DNA of 64,000 nt from Ureibacillus xyleni (GCF_900217795.1 NZ_OBMQ01000002.1:124001-188000); one strand, 5' to 3'; shown: positions 24,126-33,063, counted from the first letter of the stretch. Notes: generated by a model not told the origin, from the sequence alone. Translations and numbers: made by a program.

Positions 24126-24333
24126 CTGTGTGGACAAAAGATCTCCCTGAATGAGCAAACGCAACTGCTAACTGGACATAAACTAACTCTGAATGAGCAA
24201 AAGCAACTGCTATGTGGACGAAACTTTTCTAAGTGCACAAATCATTTGTTTAAGTGCACATAACGCTACTTCATGCGCACTATAGAATCCTTTAAATGCA
24301 CAAAATGTGTTAATTAACGCACAAAAGGGCATT
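24126..24333. repeat. Degenerate array of about ten 21-bp repeats
   Basis: Ten related units fill the gap between gatB and the next gene. Taking the second C of the core (GCACA or GGACA type) as marker, units fall at 24135, 24156, 24177, 24198, 24219, 24238, 24259, 24280, 24301 and 24322. All steps are 21 bases except one of 19. The first half alternates GGACA and GAGCA cores and the second half has GCACA/GCGCAC cores followed by A-runs. The core resembles that of the five-unit array at 8809-8913, but conservation is lower. No gene was found in this stretch. Confidence 0.75.
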
Positions 24334-24412
24334 TTCACATCGTCCGAATCATAAAAATTGTTTTTCAACCTTCCGAAAGGCAAAATAGAATGTAGAAAGG
24401 GAGGTCATAATA

Positions 24413-24976
24413 ATGAAAACAGAACAACAATATTTTGAAGAATCAATGTCTATGGCACAATACATGGATCAGATGACAACACATTTAAAAGAGCCAAGTT
24501 TTAAAGTGTATGAAAGCTTCAATGTGAACTCTGAAGATGAAGTATTCCAATTATTAAAAGAGCATAAACCACACATCCTAACAATTACAGAGGATTGGTG
24601 TGGCGATGCAATGCTGAACAATCCTGTAATGCGTAAAATTGCAGAAGAAGCGGACCTTGATATTCGTTGTGCTTTCCGTGATGCAGATACGGATTTAATT
24701 GACCGTCACTTAACTAATGGTGGACGGGCAATTCCAATATATTTATTCTTAAACGCTCAAGGTGAAGTGATTGGAAAATGGGGTCCACGTGCTCCACAAC
24801 TTCAACAAATGGTCACAGATATGCGTGCGCAATTACCTGAAAAAGATGACCCATCATTTGAAGAAAAACAAAAACAATTGTATACTACTTTGCAGGAGAA
24901 ATATGTTCAAGATCCTCAATGTGCAAAATGGGTTTATGAAGATATAAAAGCTATTATTACAAAAGCGTTATCATAA
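24413..24976 (+). CDS. Thioredoxin-fold family protein
   Basis: A 187-residue cytoplasmic protein with a thioredoxin-like core. The redox-site position reads TEDWCGDAMLNNPVMRKIAEE (about 60 onward), so it has WCGDA with a single Cys instead of the CxxC pair. DADTDLIDRHLTNGGRAIP contains the cis-Pro stretch. This matches the thioredoxin_9-like family of Bacillales whose role is unknown. GGGAGG precedes the ATG. The lone cysteine argues against classical disulfide reductase activity. Confidence 0.8.
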   Translation: MKTEQQYFEESMSMAQYMDQMTTHLKEPSFKVYESFNVNSEDEVFQLLKEHKPHILTITEDWCGDAMLNNPVMRKIAEEADLDIRCAFRDADTDLIDRHLTNGGRAIPIYLFLNAQGEVIGKWGPRAPQLQQMVTDMRAQLPEKDDPSFEEKQKQLYTTLQEKYVQDPQCAKWVYEDIKAIITKALS

Positions 24977-25006
24977 CGGGAAAATTATCATAATATAAGA
25001 TTAAAG

Positions 25007-25046
25007 GTTCTCTTCATTGCTCCTACAAACTTTGCTTGAAGGGAAC
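25007..25046. other. Stem-loop upstream of dgkB
   Basis: GTTCTCTTCA (25007-25016) pairs with TGAAGGGAAC (25037-25046) over 10 bp with one G-U pair. No T-run follows, so termination is doubtful. It may be a leader structure for dgkB. Confidence 0.35.
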
Positions 25047-25106
25047 TTTCCATTTACTGAAAGCGTTCTTTTATACATAATTAGAAGAAATAGGATGGAC
25101 GAAAAC

Positions 25107-26030
25107 ATGAAAAGAGCAAGAATCATTTATAATCCAACATCAGGTAGAGAAGCATTTAAAAGACATTTACCAGATGTATTAGAAAAGCTTGAAATCGCTG
25201 GGTATGAAACATCTTGCCATGCAACTACATGTGAAGGTGATGCAAAACAAGCAGCAGCCAATGCAGTAGAGCGTGGTTTTGATATTATCATTGCTGCTGG
25301 TGGAGATGGAACGTTAAATGAAGTCGTAGCAGGAATAAGTCCGTATGAAAATCGCCCGAAACTTGGGTTAGTACCTATGGGAACGACAAATGACTTTGCG
25401 CGCGCTGTACAAATTCCAAGAAAAATTGACGAGGCAATTGATATCATTATTCAAGGAGATACAATCCCAGTAGATGTTGGGTTAATAAATGACGACCGCT
25501 ATTTTATTAACATTGCAGCAGGTGGACGCATTACTGAGTTAACGTATGAAGTTCCAAGTAAAATGAAAACGGTGCTTGGGCAACTAGCTTATTATTTGAA
25601 AGGTATTGAAATGATACCATCAATAAAAGCGACGAATATGCGAATTGAGTATGATGATGAAGTGTTTGAAGGCGAAGCGATGATGTTCTTATGTGGACTA
25701 ACGAATTCTGTTGGGGGCTTTGAAAAAATTGCCCCTGATGCAAGTATTAATGACGGATTGTTCACAATGATGATATTGAAAAAATGTAATATTGCAGATT
25801 TTATTCGCATTGCTTCCCTTGCGTTGCGAGGAGAACATTTAAATGATCCAAATTTAATTTATAAAAAATCGAGTGTAGTTAAAGTATCGCCAATGGATGT
25901 AGATGAGACAATCCACATTAATTTGGATGGCGAATATGGCGGGGATGCACCGGTGAAATTTACAAACTTAAAACGGCATATCGAAGTTTTTGTTCCAATC
26001 AATGATATTCGTGAACAAGATCGAGTTTAA
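25107..26030 (+). CDS. dgkB: Diacylglycerol kinase DgkB
   Basis: DgkB phosphorylates diacylglycerol, recycling the lipid released during lipoteichoic acid synthesis. Longer in-frame starts exist at 25017 and 25095, but ATG at 25107 follows AGGATGG and gives MKRARIIYNPTSGREAFKRH, the usual start. The 307-residue protein has the DAG-kinase catalytic glycine loop AAGGDGTLNEVV and GTTNDFARA near residues 65-95. TNSVGGFEKIAPDASINDG and a C-terminal LDGEYGGDAPV segment follow. The LTA synthase-like gene at 58537 would use the same lipid cycle. Confidence 0.95.
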   Translation: MKRARIIYNPTSGREAFKRHLPDVLEKLEIAGYETSCHATTCEGDAKQAAANAVERGFDIIIAAGGDGTLNEVVAGISPYENRPKLGLVPMGTTNDFARAVQIPRKIDEAIDIIIQGDTIPVDVGLINDDRYFINIAAGGRITELTYEVPSKMKTVLGQLAYYLKGIEMIPSIKATNMRIEYDDEVFEGEAMMFLCGLTNSVGGFEKIAPDASINDGLFTMMILKKCNIADFIRIASLALRGEHLNDPNLIYKKSSVVKVSPMDVDETIHINLDGEYGGDAPVKFTNLKRHIEVFVPINDIREQDRV

Positions 26031-26037
26031 TCAAGAT

Positions 26038-26067
26038 AAGGAGTCTACTTAGGTAGGCTTCTTTTTT
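26038..26067 (+). terminator. Intrinsic terminator after dgkB
   Basis: An 11-bp stem (26038-26048 with 26053-26063, including G-U pairs) and a 4-base loop are followed by a T-run. Confidence 0.75.
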
Positions 26068-26141
26068 ATGTCCTGAATTACTATTTTTCGTAAATAATGG
26101 AAAAGCTATAAGGTGTATCAGAAATAGAAAAGAGGGATACT

Positions 26142-28118
26142 ATGCGAGATTTAAATGCACCAACGAAAAAGTTCCGACCAGAAATCGAAGGAATCCGTGC
26201 AGTTGCTGCAATCCTTGTAGCGGTATATCATATTTGGCTTGGAAAAGTTTCTGGCGGCGTTGATGTATTTTTCATTGTATCGGGGTTTCTCATTACAACC
26301 TCATTATTAGCGAAAATAGAAAGAGAAGGGCACATCAATTTATTTGAGTATTTACTTGGATTAGTAAAACGTTTAATTCCATTAGCTTTCACAGTACTAA
26401 CTGTGACGTCGTTGTTATCGATTCTCATCATGCCGAAAGTTCAATGGGAGCAAATCATATCCGAAGTAATCGCATCTGGTCTGTATTATGAAAATTGGCA
26501 GTTAGCTTTTAACTCGGTGGATTATTTAGAGCAAAATAATGAAGCAAGCCCCCTTCAACATTTTTGGGCGCTTTCATTACAAGGTCAGTTTTATATTACA
26601 TGGCCATTGATTATCATCTTGTCGTTTTTTATTGCACGGAAGCTTTTTAAAACGCCGGAGAGGAAAACGTTATTAGCTACTCTAAGCATTTTGTTTACAT
26701 TATCTATTAGCTATTCCATTTATAAGACAATTGTGAATCAACCATGGGCATACTTTGATACGTTTGCTAGAGTTTGGGAGTTTAGCTTAGGTGGGATTGT
26801 TGCAATTATTATTACGTTAATTCCATTAAAAAGCGTATATAGTGCGTTAATTGGATGGGTTGGATTAGGAATTATTTGTTTAACAGGAGTACTGTTACCT
26901 GTTTCTACTGTGTTTCCGGGATATGCGGCACTTTTGCCAACGATTGGAGTTATTTTAATTATTCTTGCTGCAGAAAATGGTCATCGTTTTGGCGTAGAGA
27001 AACTATTAGGATCAAAACCGCTATTATTTATGGGGAGCATTTCGTACGGTTTTTATTTATGGCATTGGCCTCTACTTATTTTCTATTTAACATATTTCAA
27101 AAAGGAAACAGTCTCACTAAGTGCAGGGCTAGTCATTTTATCATTAACCTTTATCCTTTCTTACGTTTCAACTAAAGTTCTCGAAGCACCAGTTCGAAAA
27201 TTAAATGTAAAATACTCTAAGGTAAAATTAGTATCGATTGCGACATCCTTTGCACTACCTGTTACATTTGTTGTTTTTTTATGGGGAACACAACTCACAG
27301 AGGAAAAGAGTATTTATAATCTGGAAGACTATCCGGGTGCTAATGCATTGGCTGTACAAATGACGGTGAAACCTGATATTGAACCGATTCCTTCCATGCT
27401 TGAAATTAAAGAAAACCTCCCAGAATTTTATTCAGTAGAGGATTGTGTTACAAGGTCTGGAGAAAGGGTGACAAAATGTTCCTTTGGTGAAACGAAAAAG
27501 CCGGAGCATACAATTGCCCTTGTTGGTGGTTCTCATTCTGGACATTGGTTCCCTGCATTGATGGGGTTTGCTGAAGAATTGAAGATGCAAATCGATGTGT
27601 ATAATCATGATGGTTGCAGGTTCTCAAACGATGATTTTAACGGAACATTAACAGAAGCTTGTATGAAGTGGAATGAACTAGTCATTCAGGAGATCATTAA
27701 AAACCCACCAGACTTAGTGTTCACCACAGCGAATTTAAATAAAAATGATACGATTCCAATTGGTTATATACAACAGTGGGAAAAACTTGAGGGTGTCACG
27801 AAGGTTTTTGCAGTGCGCGACAATCCTAGAATGAGCGAAAATGTGCCTTTATGTTTAGAGCGTGAAAAAGATAATATTGATTGTTCACTGCCACGGGATG
27901 AAGCACTTTCCTCGGTTTTACCATGGGAAAATACAAAAGAAATTCCGAGTAATGTGTTTTTTGCCGATATGTCCGATTATTTCTGTGATGACGAAACTTG
28001 CTATTCTGTTATTGGGAACATCATTGTATATCGTGATGCACATCATATTACGGCTGAATATGCAAGAACCCTCTCTCCATTTTTAAAAGAGCATATTGTA
28101 GAAGCATTGGCGGAGTAA
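26142..28118 (+). CDS. OatA-like membrane acyltransferase with SGNH domain
   Basis: A 658-residue acyltransferase. The N-terminal half (about 15-370) is an acyltransferase-3 membrane domain with the signature RPEIEGIRAVAAILVAVYHI and about ten hydrophobic segments. The C-terminal half is an extracytoplasmic SGNH/GDSL-type domain, with GGSHSGHW holding the Ser nucleophile (about 462) and a DAHHIT motif near the end for the Asp-His pair. This is the architecture of OatA, which O-acetylates peptidoglycan or cell-surface polymers. It appears to be monocistronic, with terminators on both sides. The exact acceptor is unknown. Confidence 0.85.
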   Translation: MRDLNAPTKKFRPEIEGIRAVAAILVAVYHIWLGKVSGGVDVFFIVSGFLITTSLLAKIEREGHINLFEYLLGLVKRLIPLAFTVLTVTSLLSILIMPKVQWEQIISEVIASGLYYENWQLAFNSVDYLEQNNEASPLQHFWALSLQGQFYITWPLIIILSFFIARKLFKTPERKTLLATLSILFTLSISYSIYKTIVNQPWAYFDTFARVWEFSLGGIVAIIITLIPLKSVYSALIGWVGLGIICLTGVLLPVSTVFPGYAALLPTIGVILIILAAENGHRFGVEKLLGSKPLLFMGSISYGFYLWHWPLLIFYLTYFKKETVSLSAGLVILSLTFILSYVSTKVLEAPVRKLNVKYSKVKLVSIATSFALPVTFVVFLWGTQLTEEKSIYNLEDYPGANALAVQMTVKPDIEPIPSMLEIKENLPEFYSVEDCVTRSGERVTKCSFGETKKPEHTIALVGGSHSGHWFPALMGFAEELKMQIDVYNHDGCRFSNDDFNGTLTEACMKWNELVIQEIIKNPPDLVFTTANLNKNDTIPIGYIQQWEKLEGVTKVFAVRDNPRMSENVPLCLEREKDNIDCSLPRDEALSSVLPWENTKEIPSNVFFADMSDYFCDDETCYSVIGNIIVYRDAHHITAEYARTLSPFLKEHIVEALAE

Positions 28119-28155
28119 ATACTCTAACTTTAACCTATAAGGCAAGAAGCTGTAT

Positions 28156-28187
28156 AAGCTGTCCAATCTATTGGATGGCTTTTTATT
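28156..28187 (+). terminator. Terminator after the acyltransferase gene
   Basis: AGCTGTCCAA (28157-28166) pairs with 28171-28180 using two G-U pairs around a 4-base loop, with Ts following. Confidence 0.7.
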
Positions 28188-28278
28188 TTGAAAACTAGGG
28201 AACACATAATCTCACAACATAATAGCAATATTTTCTATGACCATGCTACAATAGAAGAACTGAAATGGAGGACGGAAC

Positions 28279-29643
28279 ATGGCAGCACCAGTGAAGAAAA
28301 ATGATCGCAAAATTGTATATATAGAAGATTTGACTCATGATGGAAATGGCGTGGCAAAGGTAGATGGATATCCGTTATTTATACAAGGAGCACTACCTGA
28401 AGAAACAGCAGAAATTCACGTCTTAAAAACCCTTAAAAATTATGGATTTGCTAAAATTGTTGAAATTATAAAACCATCCCCAGACAGAGTAAAAGCACCT
28501 TGTATTTATTTTGGAAAATGCGGTGGATGTCAACTTCAACATTTATCCTATGAAGGACAATTAAAATGGAAAGAAAACATGGTGCGCAATGTGATGAAAC
28601 GCATTGGAAAAATTGATGCGCCAGTACTTCCTGTTAAAGGAATGCAGGACCCTTGGAACTACCGTAATAAATCCCAAATTCCATTTTCAATGACAGAAAC
28701 GGGACCGATAGCAGGGTTTTATAAGTCAAAATCCCATGAAATTGTCGATATGGAACGTTGCTTAATCCAAGTTGGTGAAGCTGATGAAATGATGGCGAAT
28801 TTGAAAAAAGAGCTAACGGAAATTGGCATTGTCCCTTATAACGAAGAATCCCATCAAGGAATGCTACGCCATGTAGTGGTTCGAAAAGGTCGTGCTACTG
28901 GGGAAGTGATGATTGTACTTGTTACAAATCAACATAAGTTTCCTCAAAAAGATGCAGCGATTGAACTCATCCGAAAACTTGTACCAAATGTTACATCCAT
29001 TGTTCAAAATATTAATATTGAAAAAACGAACGTGATATTAGGAAATGAAACAGTGACATTGTGGGGTAAAGATTTTATTGAAGACACAATTGGCGGAGTA
29101 CGATTTGAAATCTCTGCTCGTTCGTTTTATCAAGTAAACCCTGTACAAACGGAGGTACTTTATAAACAAGCATTGGATTATGCTCAATTAACAGGTGATG
29201 AGACAGTAATTGATGCATACTGCGGGATCGGAACAATTTCACTATTCCTAGCACAAAAAGCGAAACAAGTGATGGGGGTTGAAATTGTGGAGCAAGCAAT
29301 TGAAGATGCAAAGCGAAATGCAGAAATCAATGGCTTTACCAATACGTATTTCGAAGCTGGCCCGGCAGAAGAAGTTATCCCACGTTGGTACGCAGATGGA
29401 AAAGTGGCAGACGTATTAGTAGTCGATCCTCCTCGCAAAGGATGTGACGAGGCTTTATTGAATACGATTATTGAGCAGAAACCAAAACGCGTAGTCTATG
29501 TATCATGTAATCCTGCAACATTAGTGCGGGACTTACGCATACTAGAAGACGGTGGATACAAGACAATGGAAGTTCAACCAGTGGACATGTTTCCTCAAAC
29601 GACGCACTGTGAAGCGGTCGCTTGGCTTGAACTAGCTGACTAA
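28279..29643 (+). CDS. rlmCD: 23S rRNA (uracil-5-)-methyltransferase
   Basis: A TRAM-domain methyltransferase of the RumA/RlmCD type, which makes m5U in 23S rRNA (U747 and U1939 in Bacillus subtilis). The 454-residue protein has an N-terminal TRAM domain (about 8-65) and Cys ligands for a 4Fe-4S cluster in APCIYFGKCGGCQLQH. It also has the SAM site DAYCGIGTISLFLA, the DPPRKGCD motif and the catalytic Cys in YVSCNPATLVRDL. The C-terminus ends HCEAVAWLELAD. The last 15 residues resemble a short remnant at 31415-31474. Confidence 0.92.
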   Translation: MAAPVKKNDRKIVYIEDLTHDGNGVAKVDGYPLFIQGALPEETAEIHVLKTLKNYGFAKIVEIIKPSPDRVKAPCIYFGKCGGCQLQHLSYEGQLKWKENMVRNVMKRIGKIDAPVLPVKGMQDPWNYRNKSQIPFSMTETGPIAGFYKSKSHEIVDMERCLIQVGEADEMMANLKKELTEIGIVPYNEESHQGMLRHVVVRKGRATGEVMIVLVTNQHKFPQKDAAIELIRKLVPNVTSIVQNINIEKTNVILGNETVTLWGKDFIEDTIGGVRFEISARSFYQVNPVQTEVLYKQALDYAQLTGDETVIDAYCGIGTISLFLAQKAKQVMGVEIVEQAIEDAKRNAEINGFTNTYFEAGPAEEVIPRWYADGKVADVLVVDPPRKGCDEALLNTIIEQKPKRVVYVSCNPATLVRDLRILEDGGYKTMEVQPVDMFPQTTHCEAVAWLELAD

Positions 29644-29725
29644 TCTTTACTTAAGTGTGTTTTTCAACTTACGCTTTATTCGGATGATTTTTAGCGATTA
29701 CTAATTTGATATTTGTTAAAACATA

Positions 29726-29781
29726 AAAAGCAGACGGTTTAGAAGTGCTGGTATCCCACCTCTAATTGGCCGTCTGCTTTT
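29726..29781 (+). terminator. Long hairpin terminator after rlmCD
   Basis: A perfect 12-bp outer stem (29726-29737 with 29770-29781) encloses a second imperfect helix (29740-29747 with 29757-29764) and ends in Ts. It can work on either strand. A closely related hairpin with the same AGCAGACGGTTTAGA opening is found at 47740-47790. Confidence 0.8.
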
Positions 29782-30029
29782 ACTATTATTTTATGAAAGA
29801 GACATCACTACTAAACACTCAACATGAATGAACGTACAAATTTTAATTTATTGTTCTGTATAATTATTATTATTGCTACGATAGAAACTTTTTACTTAGT
29901 CTTCAAACTTACATGTATTGGTAATATTCAATTTTTAATAATATAGAATGAACTGTTATTGCCTACTAGATTGCAGTTTTTCTGTATAACCTTTGTGTCA
30001 CGGGTAGAAAATCAGGTGAGGTGACAGAA

Positions 30030-31238
30030 ATGCCTTTTTATTTACTTAGAAAAATGATTCGCAAATTGCCTGGAGTTGTAATCAAAATGATTCCAAAGCC
30101 TGATCCTGTTATGACAGATGGTTATGGCTCAAGAGAAAAAATTGGTGAAATCTGCGCTGATGCGGGATATAAATCGGTGCTTCTCGTAACTGACAAAATA
30201 ATTTTCTCTCTCGGTTATTACGAAAAAGTTCTTAACTCGTTGAAAGCAAATAACATCAATTATTCTGTATTCTATAATATCGCATCTGAACCGGAAATTG
30301 ACATAATCAACGAAGGTAGAACTATCGCTATAAACTGCAGCGCCGATTGTATCATAGCTCTTGGAGGAGGTTCCGTATTGGACACCTGTAAGATAATAGC
30401 CGCAAGCACAAAAATACCAAAGCGAAAAATTAAACATTTCCTGCACAAATTTGTTTATGTTAGTGGAAAAACTTTGCCCATTATCGCTGTTCCGAGCACT
30501 TCCGGAACAGGCGCTGAAATTACTGTCGGGGCTGTAGTTAAGAATGAAAAAGGGATAAAAAGTTCCACGGTAGTCATCGGTCTGAATGTTCCTCATGTTG
30601 TGCTTGACAGCGAGTTGACAATGGGTGCGCCTGAAAGTGTTACGGTATACTGTGGAATTGACGCTCTTAGTCACGGCCTTGAGGGATATCTCGCAGACAT
30701 TAAGACGAGTGAAGAAGATATAAATAAAAGCCGTGAATGCATAAAGCTTGTATTTCAGAATCTGCCCTGTCTTATTTCAAATCCAGATAATGTCAACGCA
30801 AGACAGAATATGTGTCTTGCCGCCTATTACGGTGGAAATGCTATCAACATGCAGCTTGCTGGGTATGTTCATGCCTTTGCACATTCAATCGGTGCCCTGT
30901 ATCAGATTCCTCATGGAAAAGCTATTGCGCTATGTCTTATACCGATTGTTTCTTTTCACAAAAACATTTGTATGGATAAGCTTGCAGAGTTGTCAATTTA
31001 TTGTGGATTTTCCACAGAAACAGTTGACGAAGTTGCTGCGGCGAATAGATTTATCACCGCTCTTGAAGGGCTGCTGAAAAACTGCGGCTTTGAAAGAGGC
31101 TTTGATATGATTGATGAGAAAGATTATAAAAAACTTACCAAAATGATAAATGCCGATTCCATTAATTATTTGCCTCCAAAAACTCTCAACAATAAAGAGA
31201 TTGTGTGTCTACTTGACGAGATTAGAAATGGGAGATAG
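30030..31238 (+). CDS. Iron-containing alcohol dehydrogenase
   Basis: A group III (iron-dependent) NAD(P)-linked alcohol dehydrogenase of about 402 residues. It has the nucleotide loop ALGGGSVLDTCK and the PSTSGTGAEIT motif. Metal ligands lie in CGIDALSHGLEGY and in YVHAFAHSIGALYQIPHGKA. GTG at 30021 is in frame, but AGGTGAGG spacing favours ATG at 30030. Codon use differs from neighbours (many CTT/CTG Leu, CAG Gln, GCC and GGC codons) and looks clostridial, suggesting recent transfer. The substrate cannot be told from the sequence. The gene lies alone between rlmCD and small gene remnants. Confidence 0.85.
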   Translation: MPFYLLRKMIRKLPGVVIKMIPKPDPVMTDGYGSREKIGEICADAGYKSVLLVTDKIIFSLGYYEKVLNSLKANNINYSVFYNIASEPEIDIINEGRTIAINCSADCIIALGGGSVLDTCKIIAASTKIPKRKIKHFLHKFVYVSGKTLPIIAVPSTSGTGAEITVGAVVKNEKGIKSSTVVIGLNVPHVVLDSELTMGAPESVTVYCGIDALSHGLEGYLADIKTSEEDINKSRECIKLVFQNLPCLISNPDNVNARQNMCLAAYYGGNAINMQLAGYVHAFAHSIGALYQIPHGKAIALCLIPIVSFHKNICMDKLAELSIYCGFSTETVDEVAAANRFITALEGLLKNCGFERGFDMIDEKDYKKLTKMINADSINYLPPKTLNNKEIVCLLDEIRNGR

Positions 31239-31414
31239 TATTTATAACTTATATTCCGCACCCTTGAAGACTATACTTTAATGCAACTAAACGTAGATGT
31301 ATTAACTGCGTCTCTTCCTTAAAAGGCGGTGAATCTCTTCTTCATGTGAAGATGGTGATAGTGAATATTTATGTAAATTGGCCCAAAGTGCAGTTATTTA
31401 GGGAGAAGTAAGTT
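31239..31414. other. Non-coding gap after the alcohol dehydrogenase
   Basis: Together with the two small remnants at 31415-31474 and 31564-31728, this stretch of about 490 bases up to 31728 holds no full gene. I see short open frames only and no clear terminator for the dehydrogenase gene. Confidence 0.5.
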
Positions 31415-31474
31415 ATGAGTGAAAGATTTCACTCCACGGATTGTGAAGCAGTTACTTGGTTGGAGCTATCTTAA
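31415..31474 (+). pseudogene. Remnant of an RlmCD-like C-terminus
   Basis: A 19-codon frame with an AGGGAGAAG ribosome-like site encodes MSERFHSTDCEAVTWLELS. Its HxxxCEAVxWLEL core matches the end of the intact methyltransferase at 28279-29643 (HCEAVAWLELAD). The DNA is clearly diverged from that copy. The simplest reading is a leftover 3' end of a second rlmCD-like gene, or a duplicated end left by the insertion of the alcohol dehydrogenase segment. Confidence 0.45.
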
Positions 31475-31563
31475 AAGATTAAAGAGTTCTACTTATCTGT
31501 AATAGATGAGAGAGGTTTTTTATTGCACTAGATTAAGGTATTTTAAATAGATCATCTAAAATA

Positions 31564-31728
31564 TTGTGTATTTTGGAAGAACATGAAATCATCTTTAAAA
31601 GTTATTTACGGGCTCAGTTACGACATTTGGAAAAAATAGAAATAGCACTTGTCAATAACGATTTCGAAACAGCAGAATTATTAACGAAGCAATTAATTGA
31701 AGACACACAAAAAGGAATAGAGGATTAA
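31564..31728 (+). CDS. Small hypothetical ORF, possibly 5'-truncated
   Basis: The frame ends at TAA 31726-31728 and reads LEEHEIIFKSYLRAQLRHLE, IEIALVNNDFETAELLTKQL and IEDTQKGIED. This looks like a real, charged, helical protein rather than chance sequence. No ATG/GTG start exists in the frame after the upstream stop. TTG at 31564 or 31573 is possible but lacks a ribosome site, so the 5' end may be lost. I do not recognise the family. Confidence 0.4.
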   Translation: MCILEEHEIIFKSYLRAQLRHLEKIEIALVNNDFETAELLTKQLIEDTQKGIED

Positions 31729-31823
31729 TCATTAAATCGAGTTAGTATAATAGAAGAAGGATGAATTCCAGGTATTCGGATTCGTTCTTTTTTCTTGTTG
31801 CTCAAAAATGTTTGTTCTAATAA

Positions 31824-31857
31824 GAAAACGAACTTAGGATTTTACTAAGCTCGTTTC
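31824..31857. other. Inverted repeat downstream of the EamA gene
   Basis: AAACGAACTTAG (31826-31837) pairs with CTAAGCTCGTTT (31845-31856) with one mismatch around a 7-base loop. It lies 144 bases past the end of the minus-strand transporter gene. It could act as a late terminator, but T-runs are short. Confidence 0.4.
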
Positions 31858-32000
31858 TAGGAAATTTGAACAACTAATTTAAATACAACAATGAAAGTGA
31901 AGTCTCGCACTTGATTTCTATTATAAAGATGGAATGTTAAATAAGATTTTTATGGACAGTTAATAGTTATTAACGATGATCGTATCAATGTAGATTAATG

Positions 32001-32939
32001 CTACACTTTAGACCCGTCAACTGATTGATTGAATTTTTTCCCGAAAAATGGCTTCTTGAACTTGAACTGAGCTATTAATACACCTACTAAGATAAGAATT
32101 GCCCCAACGTATCCTTTTACTGGAAGTACTTCATTGATAAACATAAAAGCAAAGAACGCTGCAAAAACGGGCTCTAGTGAAAATATAAGGCCTGTGTGTG
32201 TAGGAGTAGTATGTTTTTGTGCTACAGCCTGCCCTATAAATCCAATGGCACTACATAGAACACTTAATGCCATGATCGAAACCCATGCTTCCGATGTGCT
32301 AGGAAGATGTGGCTCTTCGAAAAGGAATGAAAATAAAAGTCCCCAAGCACCTGCAACCCCCAATTGTAGAATCCCAAGTGTAATTGAATCAACATTTTTT
32401 GTGAATTTATCTGTAAAAATTATCTGTAAGGCGTAAACGATTGCACCCAAAATAATTAGATAATCCCCAGAGTTAATCGATAATTTGTTATTTAATGTTA
32501 ATAAAGCAATTCCTATGATTGCGATACCAACACCAAAAATAACCCTTTTCTCTGGCTTTACTTTGAAAAATATTGCTAATAACATTGGAACAAATACAAC
32601 TGAGAGACTGAATAAAAAACCTGCGTTTGAGACAGATGTAAACTTTAATCCGAATGTCACAGCTGACATAAGTAAAAATAAAAGTGAACCCAATATAAAA
32701 CCATAAAAGAATGTTTTAAAATTCATGTTAATTAATCGCTTATAAAATAATGCCCCGGCTAAAATAAAGGCAATGCCAAAACGTAGAGCAACTAAATTAA
32801 ACTCCTGAAAAGAACCAAGACCCATCTTCATAAACAAATAAGATGAACCCCAAAACATCGTTACTATCAGCATGATAAAATTGGCTTTTAATTGAGTGTC
32901 TGATCCAAGCGGTTTCTTTGAAAAATTACTTCCATCCAT
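32001..32939 (-). CDS. EamA/DMT family transporter
   Basis: A 312-residue inner membrane protein with ten predicted membrane segments arranged as two EamA repeats. The first begins NFIMLIVTMFWGSSYLFMKMG and the second includes YALQIIFTDKF through MFINEVLPVKGYVGAILILVGV. Such drug/metabolite transporters export amino acids or metabolites, and the substrate is not evident here. It is divergent from the LysR gene at 33064 with about 120 bases between them. That arrangement usually means that the LysR protein controls the transporter. Confidence 0.88.
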   Translation of the reverse strand: MDGSNFSKKPLGSDTQLKANFIMLIVTMFWGSSYLFMKMGLGSFQEFNLVALRFGIAFILAGALFYKRLINMNFKTFFYGFILGSLLFLLMSAVTFGLKFTSVSNAGFLFSLSVVFVPMLLAIFFKVKPEKRVIFGVGIAIIGIALLTLNNKLSINSGDYLIILGAIVYALQIIFTDKFTKNVDSITLGILQLGVAGAWGLLFSFLFEEPHLPSTSEAWVSIMALSVLCSAIGFIGQAVAQKHTTPTHTGLIFSLEPVFAAFFAFMFINEVLPVKGYVGAILILVGVLIAQFKFKKPFFGKKFNQSVDGSKV

Positions 32940-33063
32940 TTATTTAATCACCCATTCTCTTACAAATTGAATAATTTTAAGTATAATTGTAAAATTGACA
33001 TAAGAAAAATGAATGTTTTTGAATGTTAATATGAAAAAAATTCATGTAAAAGGAGTGGTCAAA

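Noticed and set aside
32134-32706. Plus-strand frames inside the EamA gene
   Set aside because: Antisense shadows of a membrane protein; no start signals and no family resemblance.
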